The translations under genes and the position numbers were made by a program. DNA of 64,000 nucleotides, from NCBI RefSeq assembly GCF_000308715.1, contig NZ_BAGH01000167.1, positions 1-64,000 of the forward strand, in the 5' to 3' direction. The notes under the pieces were generated by a model. The model made no database searches. It was not told the DNA's origin and saw only the letters and a list, made by a program, of their open reading frames with translations. This document shows, in pieces, positions 29,877 through 39,693 of this stretch. Positions within the stretch are counted from its first letter, which is position 1; each line of letters opens with the position of its first letter. Source of the stretch: Nocardia tenerifensis NBRC 101015 (GTDB lineage Bacteria > Actinomycetota > Actinomycetes > Mycobacteriales > Mycobacteriaceae).

Positions 29877-30851
29877 GTGACATCAGCCGGAGCGGCAGAG
29901 CCGCCGATGGGTGCTGGGACGGAGCCGCTTACGGGTGCGCGCTCGGGTCCGTACTCGGAGGCCGCGGCCGAAACCCTGTGGGGCACCGGGGCCGAACCCA
30001 TCCCGGAGGACGCGGCACTCGGACCCACCGGGCGCCCACTGCGTCTCGTGCCGGACCCGCCGCCGCTCGAGCGGCACGGCGACGCCCTCATCGTCGCCAT
30101 GTGCAACCAGAAGGGCGGCGTCGGCAAGACGACCTCCACCATCAACCTCGGCGCCTCGCTCGCCGAGTACGGGCGCAAGGTGCTGCTGGTCGACCTCGAC
30201 CCGCAGGGCGCGCTGTCGGCGGGATTGGGTGTGGCCCACCACGATCTGGACCTCACCGTGCACGACCTGCTCGTCGGCTCCAAGAACTCGATCGACGACG
30301 TGCTCATGCCGACCCGCGTCGAGAACATGGACCTGCTGCCGAGCAACATCGATTTGTCGGCGGCGGAGATCCAGCTGGTCAACGAGGTCGGCCGCGAACA
30401 CTCGCTCGGCCGGGCGCTGCACTCGATCCGCGACCGGTACGACTACATCATCATCGACTGCCAGCCCTCGCTCGGCTTGCTCACCGTGAACGCGCTGGCC
30501 TGCGCCGACGGTGTGATCATTCCGATGGAGTGCGAGTACTTCTCGCTGCGCGGGCTCGCGTTGCTCAACGACACCGTGGAGAAGGTGCGCGATCGGCTGA
30601 ACCCGCGGCTGAGCCTGTACGGGATAGTGGTCACCATGTTCGACGCCCGACTACTCCACTCCCGGCAGGTGATGGCGCGCGTCGTCGAGGTCTTCGGCGA
30701 CCTGGTCTACGATGCGGCGATCTCGCGCACCGTCCGGTTCCCCGACGCCAGCGTCGCCGGCGAGCCGATCACCACGTGGGCCCCCAAATCCAGTGGAGCC
30801 GAGGCATATCGGGCGATGGCGCGGGAAGTCATCCACCGGTCCGGCCGGTGA
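29877..30851 (+). CDS. parA: ParA family ATPase (chromosome segregation type)
   Basis: 324 residues. GTG start preceded by AAGGAGCAGCGGATC. The first about 72 residues are a low-complexity extension before the deviant Walker A KGGVGKTTSTINLG. Walker A' (VDLDPQG) and Walker B (IIIDCQPSLG) follow. It corresponds to Rv1708, which precedes scpA in mycobacteria, so it may work with the condensin ScpAB/SMC rather than with the canonical ParB/oriC system. The stop overlaps the scpA start by GTGA. Confidence 0.92.
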   Translation: MTSAGAAEPPMGAGTEPLTGARSGPYSEAAAETLWGTGAEPIPEDAALGPTGRPLRLVPDPPPLERHGDALIVAMCNQKGGVGKTTSTINLGASLAEYGRKVLLVDLDPQGALSAGLGVAHHDLDLTVHDLLVGSKNSIDDVLMPTRVENMDLLPSNIDLSAAEIQLVNEVGREHSLGRALHSIRDRYDYIIIDCQPSLGLLTVNALACADGVIIPMECEYFSLRGLALLNDTVEKVRDRLNPRLSLYGIVVTMFDARLLHSRQVMARVVEVFGDLVYDAAISRTVRFPDASVAGEPITTWAPKSSGAEAYRAMAREVIHRSGR

Positions 30852-33097
30852 TCGACGGCACCGACCCCGCGCCACCCGCCACCCCCCGCGCGAACGGCCG
30901 CGGACCCGCGCCCAGCAACAACCACCCCGCGGGAAGTCTCCTGCAGCGAGCCTTCGCCCGCACCGCCGCCCGCGCATCGACCCCAGACCTGCCCACACAC
31001 CCCACCGTGCCCGATGATGTCGAGATGCCCACCCAGCATGTCGCTGCGGACCCCGACACACAGTCGGGGGCGGTCGCTGCGGACGAGCGGGCAGTCGAGG
31101 CCGATGGCGCCGCGATAGCCGAAACTGCGGCCGCGCCAACTGTGATCGCGCCCGATGCTGCTGCGGCCGTACCCGACGACGGCGGCGTGCCCGACGGTGC
31201 TGCGCCTGCGCGTGGTGAGGCCGCGGCCACGCTCGGCAGAGCTGTGGTGGTTGGCGGAGAGACTACAACGGCGGGCGGTGATATGGCGGCCGCGCGCGGT
31301 CATGGCGGCGCGAACGCGGAGCATAATGTCGGCCGCGCAGCCAGCTCGGGTGCTGGCAAGGACGATGGTGCCGCACCCGATGGAGTAGCAGCGTCGCCCG
31401 ATGTTGCGGCTTCGCGTGGTGTTGATGGCACGGCCGCGCCCGCCGGTGCTGCGACTGCGGTCGATGAGGCCGTAGCTACGCCTGGCCGTGGTGTGGCCGA
31501 TACCGGAGATACTGCGACTATGGGCGGCGATGCTGCCGCTGCGTGTGGTGATGGCGCCGCGAGCGCGAACGATGCCGCCGAGCGTGCAGTCGGGTCGGGT
31601 GGTGCCGGCGAGGCCGATGGTGCTGCACCCGATGGGGTGACGACCGCTTCCGGTGATGCTGTGACTGCGGGCCGTGCGACTGTGGCCGGGCCCGATGATG
31701 CTCGGGCCGCAGCCGGCGAAACTGTGGTCGCGCCTGGTGATGCTGAGGCTTCGCGCGGTGTTGGCGGTGTGGCCGCGCCTGGCGGTGCTCGGGCTGCGGG
31801 CGATGAAGCTATGGCCGTGTCCGGTGATGGCGTGGCCGCGCGTGGTGATGCTACGGCCGCATCCGGCGAAACGGTCGCGCCGGACGATGCTGAGGTTTCG
31901 CGCGGTGAAGTTATGGCCATGCCCGGTGGTGGTGTGGCCGCGCGTGGTGCTGCTTGGGCCGCGTCCGGCGAAGTGGTTGCGCCGGACGATGCTGAGGCTT
32001 CGCGCGGTGTTGGCGGTGTGGCCGCCCCCGGCGGTGTTGGGGCTGCGGGCGGTGAGGTTGTGGCCGTGCCCGGTGGTGGTGAGGCTCGGGCCGCATCCGG
32101 CGAAACTGTGGTCGCGCCGGGCGATGCGGCGGCGTCGCGTGGTGTTGGCGGTGTGGCCGCGCCCGGCGGTGCTGGGGGAGCCCGTGGTGGTGAGGCGGAG
32201 AGCGGCGGCGGGGAAAGGGCTGGCGCTGAGGGCATTCCGGGTGACGGGTCTGCGGGGGAGGAGCAGAAGTCCGGGTTTCATCTGCGGCTGAGCAACTTTC
32301 AGGGGCCGTTCGATCTGTTGTTGACGTTGATCAGTTCGCGCAAGTTGGATGTGACCGAGGTGGCGCTGCATCAGGTCACGGACGAGTTCATCGCCTACAC
32401 GAAGGCGTTGACCGCGGCCCTGTCCGAGGATGCGACGACGAAACTGCGGGCCGACAAGATCCTGGATCAGACCACCGAGTTCTTGGTGGTCGCGGCGACG
32501 CTGCTGGATCTCAAGGCGGCGCGTTTGCTGCCGTCGGGGGAGATGACCGACGCCGAGGACCTGGAACTGCTCGAGGCGCGCGACCTGCTGTTCGCGCGGC
32601 TGCTGCAGTATCGGGCGTTCAAACAGGTGGCCGAGTTGTTCGGCGAACTGGAGACGGTCGCGCTACGACGTTACCCGCGCTCGGTCGGCCTGGAGGACCG
32701 CTTCGCCGGCCTGCTGCCCGAGGTTACGCTGGGAGTAGACGCGCACGAGCTCGCCGCGATCGCCGCCGCTGCCTTTCGCCCACGCCCGGTGCCCAAGGTC
32801 GGCCTCGACCATCTGCATTCGCACGCCATCTCGGTCGCCGAGCAGGCGGCGCTGGTGCTCGAGCGGCTCAAACTGCGCGGCAAGGGCGGCTGGACCACGT
32901 TCGGTGAACTGGTCGCCGACTGCGAGGCGCCGATCGAGATCGTCGCGCGCTTCCTGGCACTGCTCGAGCTCTACCGAGGGAAAACGATCGAGTTCGACCA
33001 GCCGGACCCGCTCGGCCCACTGTCGATCAGCTGGGTGGGCGACGACGCCCCGGACGCCCAGCAGGCGGACCTGACCATCGAGGAGGACTACGGGTGA
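30848..33097 (+). CDS. scpA: ScpA, condensin kleisin, with very long low-complexity N-terminus
   Basis: The GTG at 30848 overlaps the parA stop (GTGA), giving 749 residues. The true ScpA domain begins at about residue 476 (GFHLRLSNFQGPFDLLLTLI) and includes KLDVTEVALHQVTDEFI, FLVVAATLLDLKAARLLPS and the C-terminal winged-helix region; it should bridge SMC and ScpB. The preceding about 475 residues are Ala, Gly, Asp, Val, Glu and Pro-rich and repetitive, with many T-ending codons unlike neighbouring genes. Most bacterial ScpA are about 250-290 residues. A real start further downstream would shorten it, but I see no better one near residue 476. Confidence 0.88.
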   Translation: MIDGTDPAPPATPRANGRGPAPSNNHPAGSLLQRAFARTAARASTPDLPTHPTVPDDVEMPTQHVAADPDTQSGAVAADERAVEADGAAIAETAAAPTVIAPDAAAAVPDDGGVPDGAAPARGEAAATLGRAVVVGGETTTAGGDMAAARGHGGANAEHNVGRAASSGAGKDDGAAPDGVAASPDVAASRGVDGTAAPAGAATAVDEAVATPGRGVADTGDTATMGGDAAAACGDGAASANDAAERAVGSGGAGEADGAAPDGVTTASGDAVTAGRATVAGPDDARAAAGETVVAPGDAEASRGVGGVAAPGGARAAGDEAMAVSGDGVAARGDATAASGETVAPDDAEVSRGEVMAMPGGGVAARGAAWAASGEVVAPDDAEASRGVGGVAAPGGVGAAGGEVVAVPGGGEARAASGETVVAPGDAAASRGVGGVAAPGGAGGARGGEAESGGGERAGAEGIPGDGSAGEEQKSGFHLRLSNFQGPFDLLLTLISSRKLDVTEVALHQVTDEFIAYTKALTAALSEDATTKLRADKILDQTTEFLVVAATLLDLKAARLLPSGEMTDAEDLELLEARDLLFARLLQYRAFKQVAELFGELETVALRRYPRSVGLEDRFAGLLPEVTLGVDAHELAAIAAAAFRPRPVPKVGLDHLHSHAISVAEQAALVLERLKLRGKGGWTTFGELVADCEAPIEIVARFLALLELYRGKTIEFDQPDPLGPLSISWVGDDAPDAQQADLTIEEDYG
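31738..32190 (+). repeat. Degenerate repeats inside the scpA extension
   Basis: The phrase encoding ASRGVGGVAAPGG occurs at about 31747, 31997 and 32131, within longer units containing SGETV-APDDAE and MAMPGGG variants. The DNA is repeated with point differences, for example GGTGTTGGCGGTGTGGCCGC in all three. This suggests growth by duplication. Length variation between strains is expected. Confidence 0.75.
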
Positions 33098-33864
33098 CCG
33101 ACACCGAGGTTTCCGGCACGACGCGGCCCCTGGGCGAGGCGGCGCAATCCTCGGACTCCGCGACGCGTGCCGCCGCCGACCCGAACCCCGCCGCCGCGAA
33201 ACCAGTCGCCGACAACACAGTGTCGGACTTCACCCCCGAGCAGCTCGACGACGCTCAGTTCCGCTCGGCATTGGAGGCGATGCTGCTCGTCGTGGACGCT
33301 CCGGCCCCGGTAGAGCAGCTGGCGGCGGCCCTGGACGACACCACCGAGCGGGTGGAGGAGGTGCTGCGGGAGATGCGCGCGGAGCTGACCGCGCGGGGCA
33401 GCGGGATCGATCTGCGTTTCGTCGGGGACGGCTGGCGCTTCTATACTCGCAGCGAGTACGCACCTTATGTCGAGCGGGTGCTGCTCGACGGCGCCCGCAC
33501 CAAGTTGACGCGGGCGGCGTTGGAGACGCTGGCGGTCGTGGCATACCGTCAGCCGGTGACCCGGACCCGGGTCAGCGCGGTGCGTGGCGTGAACGTCGAT
33601 GGGGTGATGCGCACGCTGCTGGCCAGGGGCCTGCTCGCCGAGGCAGGCGTCGACCCGGAGACCAACGGGACGATGTATCGCACGACCGAGCTGTTCCTGG
33701 AGCGGATCGGACTCGCGTCGCTGTCGGATCTGCCGCCATTGGCGCCCTTGCTCCCCGGCGTCGACCTGATCGATGAGATCAACGAGAGCCTGGAGACGGA
33801 CCCCCGTTACACCAGGCTGAAGAAACCCGCCGAGGCCGACTTGGACCTCGGCAGCGAGGATTGA
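33094..33864 (+). CDS. scpB: ScpB, condensin subunit
   Basis: 256 residues. GTG start overlapping scpA by GTGA. The first about 45 residues are disordered. The ScpB winged-helix pair follows: FRSALEAMLLVVDAPAPVEQ, RVEEVLREMRAELTARGSGI, then LTRAALETLAVVAYRQPVTR and VNVDGVMRTLLARGLL, with the C-terminal YRTTELFLERIGL. ScpB binds the C-terminal part of ScpA in the SMC-ScpAB complex. An acidic tail ends the protein. Confidence 0.95.
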   Translation: MTDTEVSGTTRPLGEAAQSSDSATRAAADPNPAAAKPVADNTVSDFTPEQLDDAQFRSALEAMLLVVDAPAPVEQLAAALDDTTERVEEVLREMRAELTARGSGIDLRFVGDGWRFYTRSEYAPYVERVLLDGARTKLTRAALETLAVVAYRQPVTRTRVSAVRGVNVDGVMRTLLARGLLAEAGVDPETNGTMYRTTELFLERIGLASLSDLPPLAPLLPGVDLIDEINESLETDPRYTRLKKPAEADLDLGSED

Positions 33865-33873
33865 CAGGACAAA

Positions 33874-35343
33874 ATGAATAATTCCGCTCGCCGAGATGGC
33901 ACACCGGATCGTAGAAAACGCGGCGACCAGCCGCAGCGCCCCGTCCGCGGGGCGGGCGCCGCGCGCAGGGGGACCGAGCGTTCGAGCGCACCGCGCGGAA
34001 ACGCGCAGGGCGGCAACACTTATCGCGGTAGCGCGGCGCAGGGCGGCGGCTCCTACCGGGACCGCGCCGAAGGCGGCAACGCGTATCGCGGCCGTTCGGA
34101 AGGCGGCTCCACGCAAAACAACTACCGCGGCGGCTCCACGCAAGGTGGCAACGCATACCGCGGTCGTCCCGAAGCCGGCCCGGCGCAGGGCAGCTCCTAC
34201 CGCGGCACGCGAGACAACGCGCAGGGCAACACCTATCGTCCCCGCAGCGAGGCCGGTTCCGGCGGCAACGCTTACCGCGGCCGTTCAGAGAACAACACCT
34301 ATCGCCCGCGCAGCGAGGCCGGCTCGGGCGGCAACGCCTACCGCGGCCCCAACGACAGCGTCGCCGGTCGCGACAACGCGCAGTCCGGCAACTCCTACCG
34401 CGCGCAGAGCGGCTCTGCACAGGGCCGCGGCCCCGCGCAGCCCGGCATCCCGCAGCGCCGAGCCGCGCAACCCGCCCCCACCGGCAAGAAGAAGACCCCC
34501 AAGCCGCAACGCCAAACCCCCTCGGCCCCGTTGCTCAACAACGCCAAGCCCGCGAGGCGCCAGCACGTCGAGCCCGCCGCCTCCGAGGGCCACGTCAAAA
34601 TGCCGTGGGGCGAGGGCGAACGCCTGCAGAAGGTCCTCGCCAAGGCCGGTGTCGCCTCGCGACGCGCCGCAGAGGAGATGATCGCCCAGGGCCGCGTAGA
34701 GGTCGACGGCGCCATCGTGGTCGAGCAGGGTCTGCGAATCGATCCGCAGACCGCCGTGGTCCGGGTGGACGGCACCCGCGTGATGGTGCGCGAGGAACTC
34801 GTGCACATCGTGTTGAACAAGCCGAAGGGCTGGCAGTCGACCATGTCCGACGATCTCGGCCGCCCCTGCGTCGGCGATATCGTCGCCGAACGCATCGCGG
34901 CCGGTCAGCGGCTGTTCCACGTCGGCCGTCTCGACGCCGACACCGAGGGCCTGCTGCTGCTCACCAACGACGGCGACCTCGCGCACCGCCTCATGCACCC
35001 GTCCTACGAGGTCTCCAAGACCTACCTCGCGACGGTGAACGGCGAGGTGCACAAGTCGATCGGCAAGAAGCTCAGGGACGGCATCGAGCTGGAGGACGGC
35101 CCGGCGAAGGTCGACAGTTTCCAGGTGCTCGAGCTCGGCGAGGGACGCTCCCTGGTGAAGCTCGTGTTGCACGAGGGACGTAAGCACATCGTGCGCAGGC
35201 TGCTCGACGCGGTCGGCCATCCGGTGACCCGGCTGGTGCGCACCAATATCGGCCCGGTCGCGCTCGGCGACCAACGGCCCGGCACTCTGCGTGTGCTCGG
35301 CCGCGGTGAAATCGGCAAACTCTACGAGGCGGTGTCGTTGTGA
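33874..35343 (+). CDS. rluB: Ribosomal large subunit pseudouridine synthase (RluB family) with Tyr/Arg/Gly-rich N-terminus
   Basis: 489 residues. The C-terminal about 240 residues contain an S4 domain ([30 protein letters not shown]) and the RluB/RsuA catalytic domain with the nucleophile Asp354 in [15 protein letters not shown]. It should make a pseudouridine in 23S rRNA. The first about 245 residues are disordered and contain about eleven YR dipeptides in a [12 protein letters not shown] context, plus Gln and Asn, before a Lys/Pro-rich linker. Such RGG/YRG-like tails bind RNA in other proteins. The gene starts 10 bp after scpB and overlaps cmk by GTGA. Confidence 0.92.
   Translation: MNNSARRDGTPDRRKRGDQPQRPVRGAGAARRGTERSSAPRGNAQGGNTYRGSAAQGGGSYRDRAEGGNAYRGRSEGGSTQNNYRGGSTQGGNAYRGRPEAGPAQGSSYRGTRDNAQGNTYRPRSEAGSGGNAYRGRSENNTYRPRSEAGSGGNAYRGPNDSVAGRDNAQSGNSYRAQSGSAQGRGPAQPGIPQRRAAQPAPTGKKKTPKPQRQTPSAPLLNNAKPARRQHVEPAASEGHVKMPWGEGERLQKVLAKAGVASRRAAEEMIAQGRVEVDGAIVVEQGLRIDPQTAVVRVDGTRVMVREELVHIVLNKPKGWQSTMSDDLGRPCVGDIVAERIAAGQRLFHVGRLDADTEGLLLLTNDGDLAHRLMHPSYEVSKTYLATVNGEVHKSIGKKLRDGIELEDGPAKVDSFQVLELGEGRSLVKLVLHEGRKHIVRRLLDAVGHPVTRLVRTNIGPVALGDQRPGTLRVLGRGEIGKLYEAVSL
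34249..34350 (+). repeat. Tandem repeats in the rluB N-terminal region
   Basis: The segment encoding [16 protein letters not shown] occurs twice, at about 34231 and 34300, with GGCAACGCNTACCGCGGC in both. Shorter YRG units continue upstream from about 34010. The repeats are part of the coding sequence. Confidence 0.7.
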
Positions 35344-36086
35344 TGGGTGTGGAGATTTCGGTCGAGGCGCCACGGCAGATGTCGGACGACAGTCCGCTCG
35401 TCGTCGCCATGGACGGCCCGTCCGGCACCGGTAAGTCCAGTGTCTCGCGCCGCCTCGCCACCCGGCTGGGCGCCCGCTACCTGGACACCGGCGCGATGTA
35501 CCGGGTGGCGACGCTGCGCGTGCTGCGCGCGGGCATCGAGCTCACCGACGCCGCCGCCATCGGCGCGGCCGTCAAGGAGCTGCCGCTGTCCATCGGCACC
35601 GACCCGCGCCGCGAGGTGATCCAGCTCGACGGCGAGGACGTGTCCTCGGAGATCCGCGGCGACGCGGTCACCAAGGCCGTCTCGGCGGTCTCCGCCGTGC
35701 CCGAGGTGCGCGACCTGCTCGTCGCGCTGCAACGCGAAATCACCACGGCCGCAGCGCGAATCGTGGTCGAGGGCCGCGACATCGGCACCGTCGTGCTGCC
35801 CGCCGCGGACGCCAAGATCTACCTGACCGCCTCGGCCGAGGCCCGCGCGCACCGGCGCAATCAGCAGAACATCGCCGAGGGCCGCGGTGACGACTACGAG
35901 GCCGTGCTCGCCGACGTGCAGCGGCGCGACAACCTCGACTCCACCCGCAAGGTGTCCCCACTGCGTCCGGCCGAGGACGCCGTGCTGGTCGACACCAGCG
36001 ACCTGAACATGGATGAGGTCATCGACGAGCTGTCTCGCGTTGTCGCGCAGCAGATCTCGGCGACCGGGACGGGAGGTCCGCAGTGA
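35340..36086 (+). CDS. cmk: Cytidylate kinase
   Basis: 248 residues (GTG at 35340; the ATG at 35343 is equally possible). It phosphorylates CMP/dCMP. Walker A is [16 protein letters not shown]; the CMP-binding LDTGAMYR motif and the [20 protein letters not shown] segment follow, as does the LID region [18 protein letters not shown]. The gene sits between rluB and der with GTGA overlaps on both sides, in the Rv1712 position. Confidence 0.96.
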   Translation: MMGVEISVEAPRQMSDDSPLVVAMDGPSGTGKSSVSRRLATRLGARYLDTGAMYRVATLRVLRAGIELTDAAAIGAAVKELPLSIGTDPRREVIQLDGEDVSSEIRGDAVTKAVSAVSAVPEVRDLLVALQREITTAAARIVVEGRDIGTVVLPAADAKIYLTASAEARAHRRNQQNIAEGRGDDYEAVLADVQRRDNLDSTRKVSPLRPAEDAVLVDTSDLNMDEVIDELSRVVAQQISATGTGGPQ

Positions 36087-37507
36087 CTGAAGACGTAATG
36101 GCCGGCGACGGCGTCTGGACCGACGAAACCGACTGGGAGCTCACCGATCTCGACGGCGAGTTCGCCGACGAAGACGTGCTGGCGATGCCGACGGTCGCGG
36201 TCGTCGGCCGCCCGAATGTCGGCAAATCGACTCTGGTGAACCGGATCCTGGGCCGGCGCGAGGCCGTCGTGGAGGACATCCCCGGCGTCACCCGCGACCG
36301 AATCTCCTACGAGGCCAACTGGTCCGGGCGCCGCTTCCTGGTGCAGGACACCGGCGGCTGGGAGCCCGACGCCAAGGGCCTGCAGCAGTCGGTCGCCCGC
36401 CAGGCCGAGGTGGCCATGCAGACCGCCGACGCGATCCTGCTCGTGGTCGACGCCGTGGTCGGAGCCACCGCCACCGACGAGGCCGCGGTGAAGAAGCTGC
36501 GCCGCTCCGAGGTGCCGGTCATCCTGGTGGCCAACAAGGTCGACGATCAGAAGGTCGAGTCCGAGGCCGCCGCGCTGTGGTCGCTCGGCCTCGGCGAGCC
36601 GAGGATGGTCAGCGCCGCGCACGGCCGCGGCACCGGCGACCTGCTCGACGACGTGCTCGCCGTGCTGCCGGAGACCCCGCGCGAGGGCACCGGCGGCACC
36701 GGTCCGCGCCGGGTCGCGCTGGTCGGCAAGCCGAACGTCGGCAAGTCCAGCCTGTTGAACAAGCTGGCCGACGATGAGCGCTCGGTCGTGCACGATGTCG
36801 CGGGCACCACCGTCGACCCCGTCGACTCGCTGGTCGAGCTCGGCGGCAAGATCTGGAAGTTCGTCGACACCGCGGGCCTGCGCCGAAAAGTCTCCCACGC
36901 CAACGGAACCGAGTTCTACGCCTCGCTGCGCACCAAGGCGGCGCTGGAGGCCTCCGAGGTCGCGATCATGCTGATCGACGCCTCCGAGCCGATCACCGAG
37001 CAGGACCTGCGGGTGATCAGCATGGTCGCCGACTCCGGTCGCGCGCTCGTGCTGGCGTTCAACAAGTGGGACCTGGTGGACGAGGACCGCCGTTTGCAAC
37101 TCGACCGCGAGGTCGACCGCGACCTGGTCCGGGTGCCGTGGGCGCAGCGGGTGAACATCTCCGCGCACACCGGGCGCGCGGTGCAGAAGCTGGTGCCCGC
37201 CATGGAGACCGCGCTCGAGTCCTGGGACAAGCGCATCTCCACCGGCCGCCTGAACACCTGGCTCAAGGAGGTCGTCGCGGCGACCCCGCCGCCGATGCGC
37301 GGCGGCCGCCTGCCCCGCATCCTGTTCGCCACCCAGGCGACCACCCGTCCGCCGACGTTCGTCCTGTTCACCACCGGCTTCCTCGAGGCGGGCTACCGCC
37401 GCTTCCTGGAGCGCAGGCTGCGTGAGGAGTTCAACTTCGACGGTTCGCCGGTGCGCATCTCGGTGCGCGTCCGGGAGAAGCGGGAGCGGAACTCGAAGAA
37501 GCGGTAG
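36083..37507 (+). CDS. der: Ribosome-associated GTPase Der (EngA)
   Basis: 474 residues. Two tandem GTPase domains are visible: G1 motifs [12 protein letters not shown] and [13 protein letters not shown]3 motifs DTGGW and DTAGL, and G4 motifs NKVD and NKWD. A C-terminal KH-like domain ([20 protein letters not shown]) follows. It acts in 50S subunit assembly. GTG start overlapping cmk by 4 bp. It is the last gene of the core run and is followed by a strong hairpin. Confidence 0.97.
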   Translation: MTEDVMAGDGVWTDETDWELTDLDGEFADEDVLAMPTVAVVGRPNVGKSTLVNRILGRREAVVEDIPGVTRDRISYEANWSGRRFLVQDTGGWEPDAKGLQQSVARQAEVAMQTADAILLVVDAVVGATATDEAAVKKLRRSEVPVILVANKVDDQKVESEAAALWSLGLGEPRMVSAAHGRGTGDLLDDVLAVLPETPREGTGGTGPRRVALVGKPNVGKSSLLNKLADDERSVVHDVAGTTVDPVDSLVELGGKIWKFVDTAGLRRKVSHANGTEFYASLRTKAALEASEVAIMLIDASEPITEQDLRVISMVADSGRALVLAFNKWDLVDEDRRLQLDREVDRDLVRVPWAQRVNISAHTGRAVQKLVPAMETALESWDKRISTGRLNTWLKEVVAATPPPMRGGRLPRILFATQATTRPPTFVLFTTGFLEAGYRRFLERRLREEFNFDGSPVRISVRVREKRERNSKKR

Positions 37508-37513
37508 AGAATT

Positions 37514-37543
37514 CGAGCCCCGGCGATAGAACGCCGGGGCTCG
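37514..37543 (+). terminator. Hairpin terminator after der
   Basis: A perfect 12-bp stem (CGAGCCCCGGCG with CGCCGGGGCTCG) and a 6-base loop lie 7 bp after the der stop. Few T residues follow (ATGCTTTCC), as is normal for actinobacterial terminators. It should end the steA-to-der transcript. Confidence 0.85.
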
Positions 37544-37591
37544 ATGCTTTCCAAGGTCGGCTGTGGTACCGGGGCGAACCGCTCCGGAGTT

Positions 37592-38497
37592 CTACGGGGC
37601 CAGGGCTGTTCGGAGGCGGTCGTAGCCGGGGGCCAGGCGGCGCAGTGCGGTGATCAGGGCGGAGTCATCGCCGGTGACGACGGGGTACTGGAGGCCGCCG
37701 ATTTGGCGTGACTGGTCGGCCGCGATGCGGGCGGCTTCGGTGCGGCCGATCAGGTCGAGGCTTGCCGAGGCGTCGATCAGGCGACGGGCGCCGACTCGAA
37801 TAATGAACGTGGACAACAAGTCTCGGGTATCGGCGGCCAAGCCGTCGGTAGCCACTTCGGCGAGCTCTTCGATGGCGGCGGACGCGCCGTTCAACCACTG
37901 AAATGCCTGCGGCATAGACGATTTCAGTGCATCGGTGGGGGAGATGTCCTGGCGCCGTTGGAAATCCGAGCGCAGCACGAACGGCACGTCGATGTAGGTC
38001 ATCCGCTCCGCCCGCCAGGACTCGAGGAACGCCGCCGTCGGCAATGTCGCGAACGGGTGTCCCTGCGGATCGTGCAGCAGCACGGTGTCGCCCTCGACCG
38101 CCAGCACCACCACGTAATGGTCTGCGCCCACAGCGATTCCGGAGTTCGGACGATACCGCAGCAGGCCAAGCTCCAACGGCCCGGCCAGCGCGGGTCCTCG
38201 CGCGCAGACGGCGCGCAACCGGTCGAGCGCCTCCTCCGCCGACCCGCCCTCGCTGCGCACACACGACCATCCGAGCGACTCGATCGCGGCCGCCAACCCG
38301 ATCTCCGGATGCCACCCGACGGGATCGAAGAACGGCAGCACGCCGTCCTCCAGCTGCGCGCCGAACGGCGAGCCCGTCAACGTCTCGATCACCCCCGTCG
38401 ACGGCGCATGCTTCCCGAGCATCATCGCCAGCGAATTGCTGTAGCAGTACGGACCGGAACCGATGTATGCGTGCATGCGACCAGTCAAGAACCTCAC
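37592..38497 (-). CDS. Papain-like cysteine protease-type protein (BtrH/C39-like)
   Basis: 301 residues. The N-terminal half fits the BtrH/C39-like fold: a cysteine in GPYCYSNSLAMML, a His in GADHYVVVLAVEG and an Asp in LLHDPQG would form a catalytic triad. The C-terminal about 110 residues are helical. Relatives act as acyl/aminoacyl transferases or peptidases in natural-product and stress contexts. The activity cannot be assigned from sequence. There is no signal peptide. It converges on the der terminator. Confidence 0.65.
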   Translation of the reverse strand: MRFLTGRMHAYIGSGPYCYSNSLAMMLGKHAPSTGVIETLTGSPFGAQLEDGVLPFFDPVGWHPEIGLAAAIESLGWSCVRSEGGSAEEALDRLRAVCARGPALAGPLELGLLRYRPNSGIAVGADHYVVVLAVEGDTVLLHDPQGHPFATLPTAAFLESWRAERMTYIDVPFVLRSDFQRRQDISPTDALKSSMPQAFQWLNGASAAIEELAEVATDGLAADTRDLLSTFIIRVGARRLIDASASLDLIGRTEAARIAADQSRQIGGLQYPVVTGDDSALITALRRLAPGYDRLRTALAP

Positions 38498-38525
38498 ACA
38501 GTGTCAGGGTCAACCCTCGGGTGTG

Positions 38526-38933
38526 CTATTCCGTCTGTGCGATGGCGCGTGTCCCGATCTTGTGGTCGGTGATCGAGGACATCGATCCGGACACGCCCAG
38601 CGCGCCGATAATCGTGCCGTCGGCTCGGACGACCACTCCGCCGCCGTTCGGCACGAGCGCGTGCGAGCCGGCCAGGTGTGGACCACCGAACAGTGATTGT
38701 CCTTGCGGCTGGCCGAAATTCGCGTGCACCGTGTCGAACCCCAAGGTGACTGCCGCGGCCGCTTTGTGTTCCGCGGCTTCTCGGCTCTCCAGCGCGGACC
38801 CGTCCATTCGCGCCAATGCCACGAGGTTCCGATCAGCATCCACCACGGCCAGCGCGACGGTTTCGTCCAGTTCGATCGCGATCGCCCGAGCCGCGGCAAT
38901 CAACCGCTCCGCCTGCTGTAGTGAAATCGACAT
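38526..38933 (-). CDS. GlcG/HbpS-family heme-binding-type protein
   Basis: 135 residues. The pattern SLQQAERLIAAARAIAIELD, VALAVVDADRNLVALARMDG, EHKAAAAVTLG and the C-terminal GGVVVRADGTIIGALGVSG is diagnostic of the GlcG/HbpS (DUF336) family. Members bind heme or small cofactors and act in redox sensing, or are adjacent to glycolate-type enzymes. No partner enzyme lies nearby here. It is separated by 28 bp from the BtrH-like gene on the same strand, which may be cotranscribed. Confidence 0.88.
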   Translation of the reverse strand: MSISLQQAERLIAAARAIAIELDETVALAVVDADRNLVALARMDGSALESREAAEHKAAAAVTLGFDTVHANFGQPQGQSLFGGPHLAGSHALVPNGGGVVVRADGTIIGALGVSGSMSSITDHKIGTRAIAQTE

Positions 38934-39057
38934 GCGTCCATCCTCCCTGTGTGTCCGCCGGGTTGCCTGCGAACGTGATCAGGCTGCCGAGGTGAGATCC
39001 TAGGATGACGCGTGGGCCTGCGATGGTGGGCGCTGCCGAGATCGATGAGGAGCCGTT

Positions 39058-39693
39058 GTGTCGGACACGTTTGTCGTTGCCGCTCGAATTCCCATGGAGC
39101 GGACGGCATTCGAGCAGTGGTTGGCGACGCCGGCGCCCGGGCCGGAGGTCATCGAGAATCACGGCGCGATGTATGACGGGTGGTTCTGGGACGGGAAGGC
39201 GCCGGATTGGCGGCAGGCCGAGCAGGGGATAACGCCTCGGGAGTATTTCGCCGGCTGCTTCGGGGAGGACACCGGTGGGCTGACATATGTGCTGCGATAT
39301 CAGGCCGCGGCGCTCGAGGCGTATCTGATGCACTTCGGATTCTGCGAATCGAACATCTATACCGCGCTCATGATGCTCGCCGCAGCAGGGCGGCTGAGCC
39401 AGGCACAGAGCACGGTGTTGTTCTGGGCCGAGACCAGCGGCTCGATGTTCGCGGCAGATTCGGACGGATGGTTGGCGACCCTGTCGGTCGGCGTCGACGG
39501 GGCGCGGTTCACTGCCGATATCGATCTCACCGCGACGATCGCGGAGTTGCGACCGGCCGAGCAGAGTTACTTCGACTTGCTCGGTCAGTTGGCGAAGGTT
39601 GAGGAATCTGTTGGCGCAGAGGGCGAATCGCGTTTCGCCGCTATCGCGCGCGATCCGCGGTATGTGGATGCCGCGATTCTGGCAGGGGCTTAG
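39058..39693 (+). CDS. Actinobacterial hypothetical protein
   Basis: 211 residues, GTG start with GAGGAG 5 bp upstream. No recognised domain; the protein is mixed helix/strand (WDGKAPDWRQAEQG, LRYQAAALEAYLMHFGFCES, TVLFWAETSGSMFAADSD) and has no signal peptide or membrane helix. Codon use looks like neighbouring genes. It lies divergent from the GlcG/HbpS gene with a 124-bp gap. Confidence 0.7.
   Translation: MSDTFVVAARIPMERTAFEQWLATPAPGPEVIENHGAMYDGWFWDGKAPDWRQAEQGITPREYFAGCFGEDTGGLTYVLRYQAAALEAYLMHFGFCESNIYTALMMLAAAGRLSQAQSTVLFWAETSGSMFAADSDGWLATLSVGVDGARFTADIDLTATIAELRPAEQSYFDLLGQLAKVEESVGAEGESRFAAIARDPRYVDAAILAGA

Noticed and set aside
31738..32190. Possible CRISPR array
   Set aside because: The repeats are degenerate, of variable spacing, and in frame in a coding region; no cas genes.
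30707..32371. Minus-strand repetitive frames opposite scpA
   Set aside because: They mirror the repeats of the scpA extension; the sense frame continues into the true ScpA domain.
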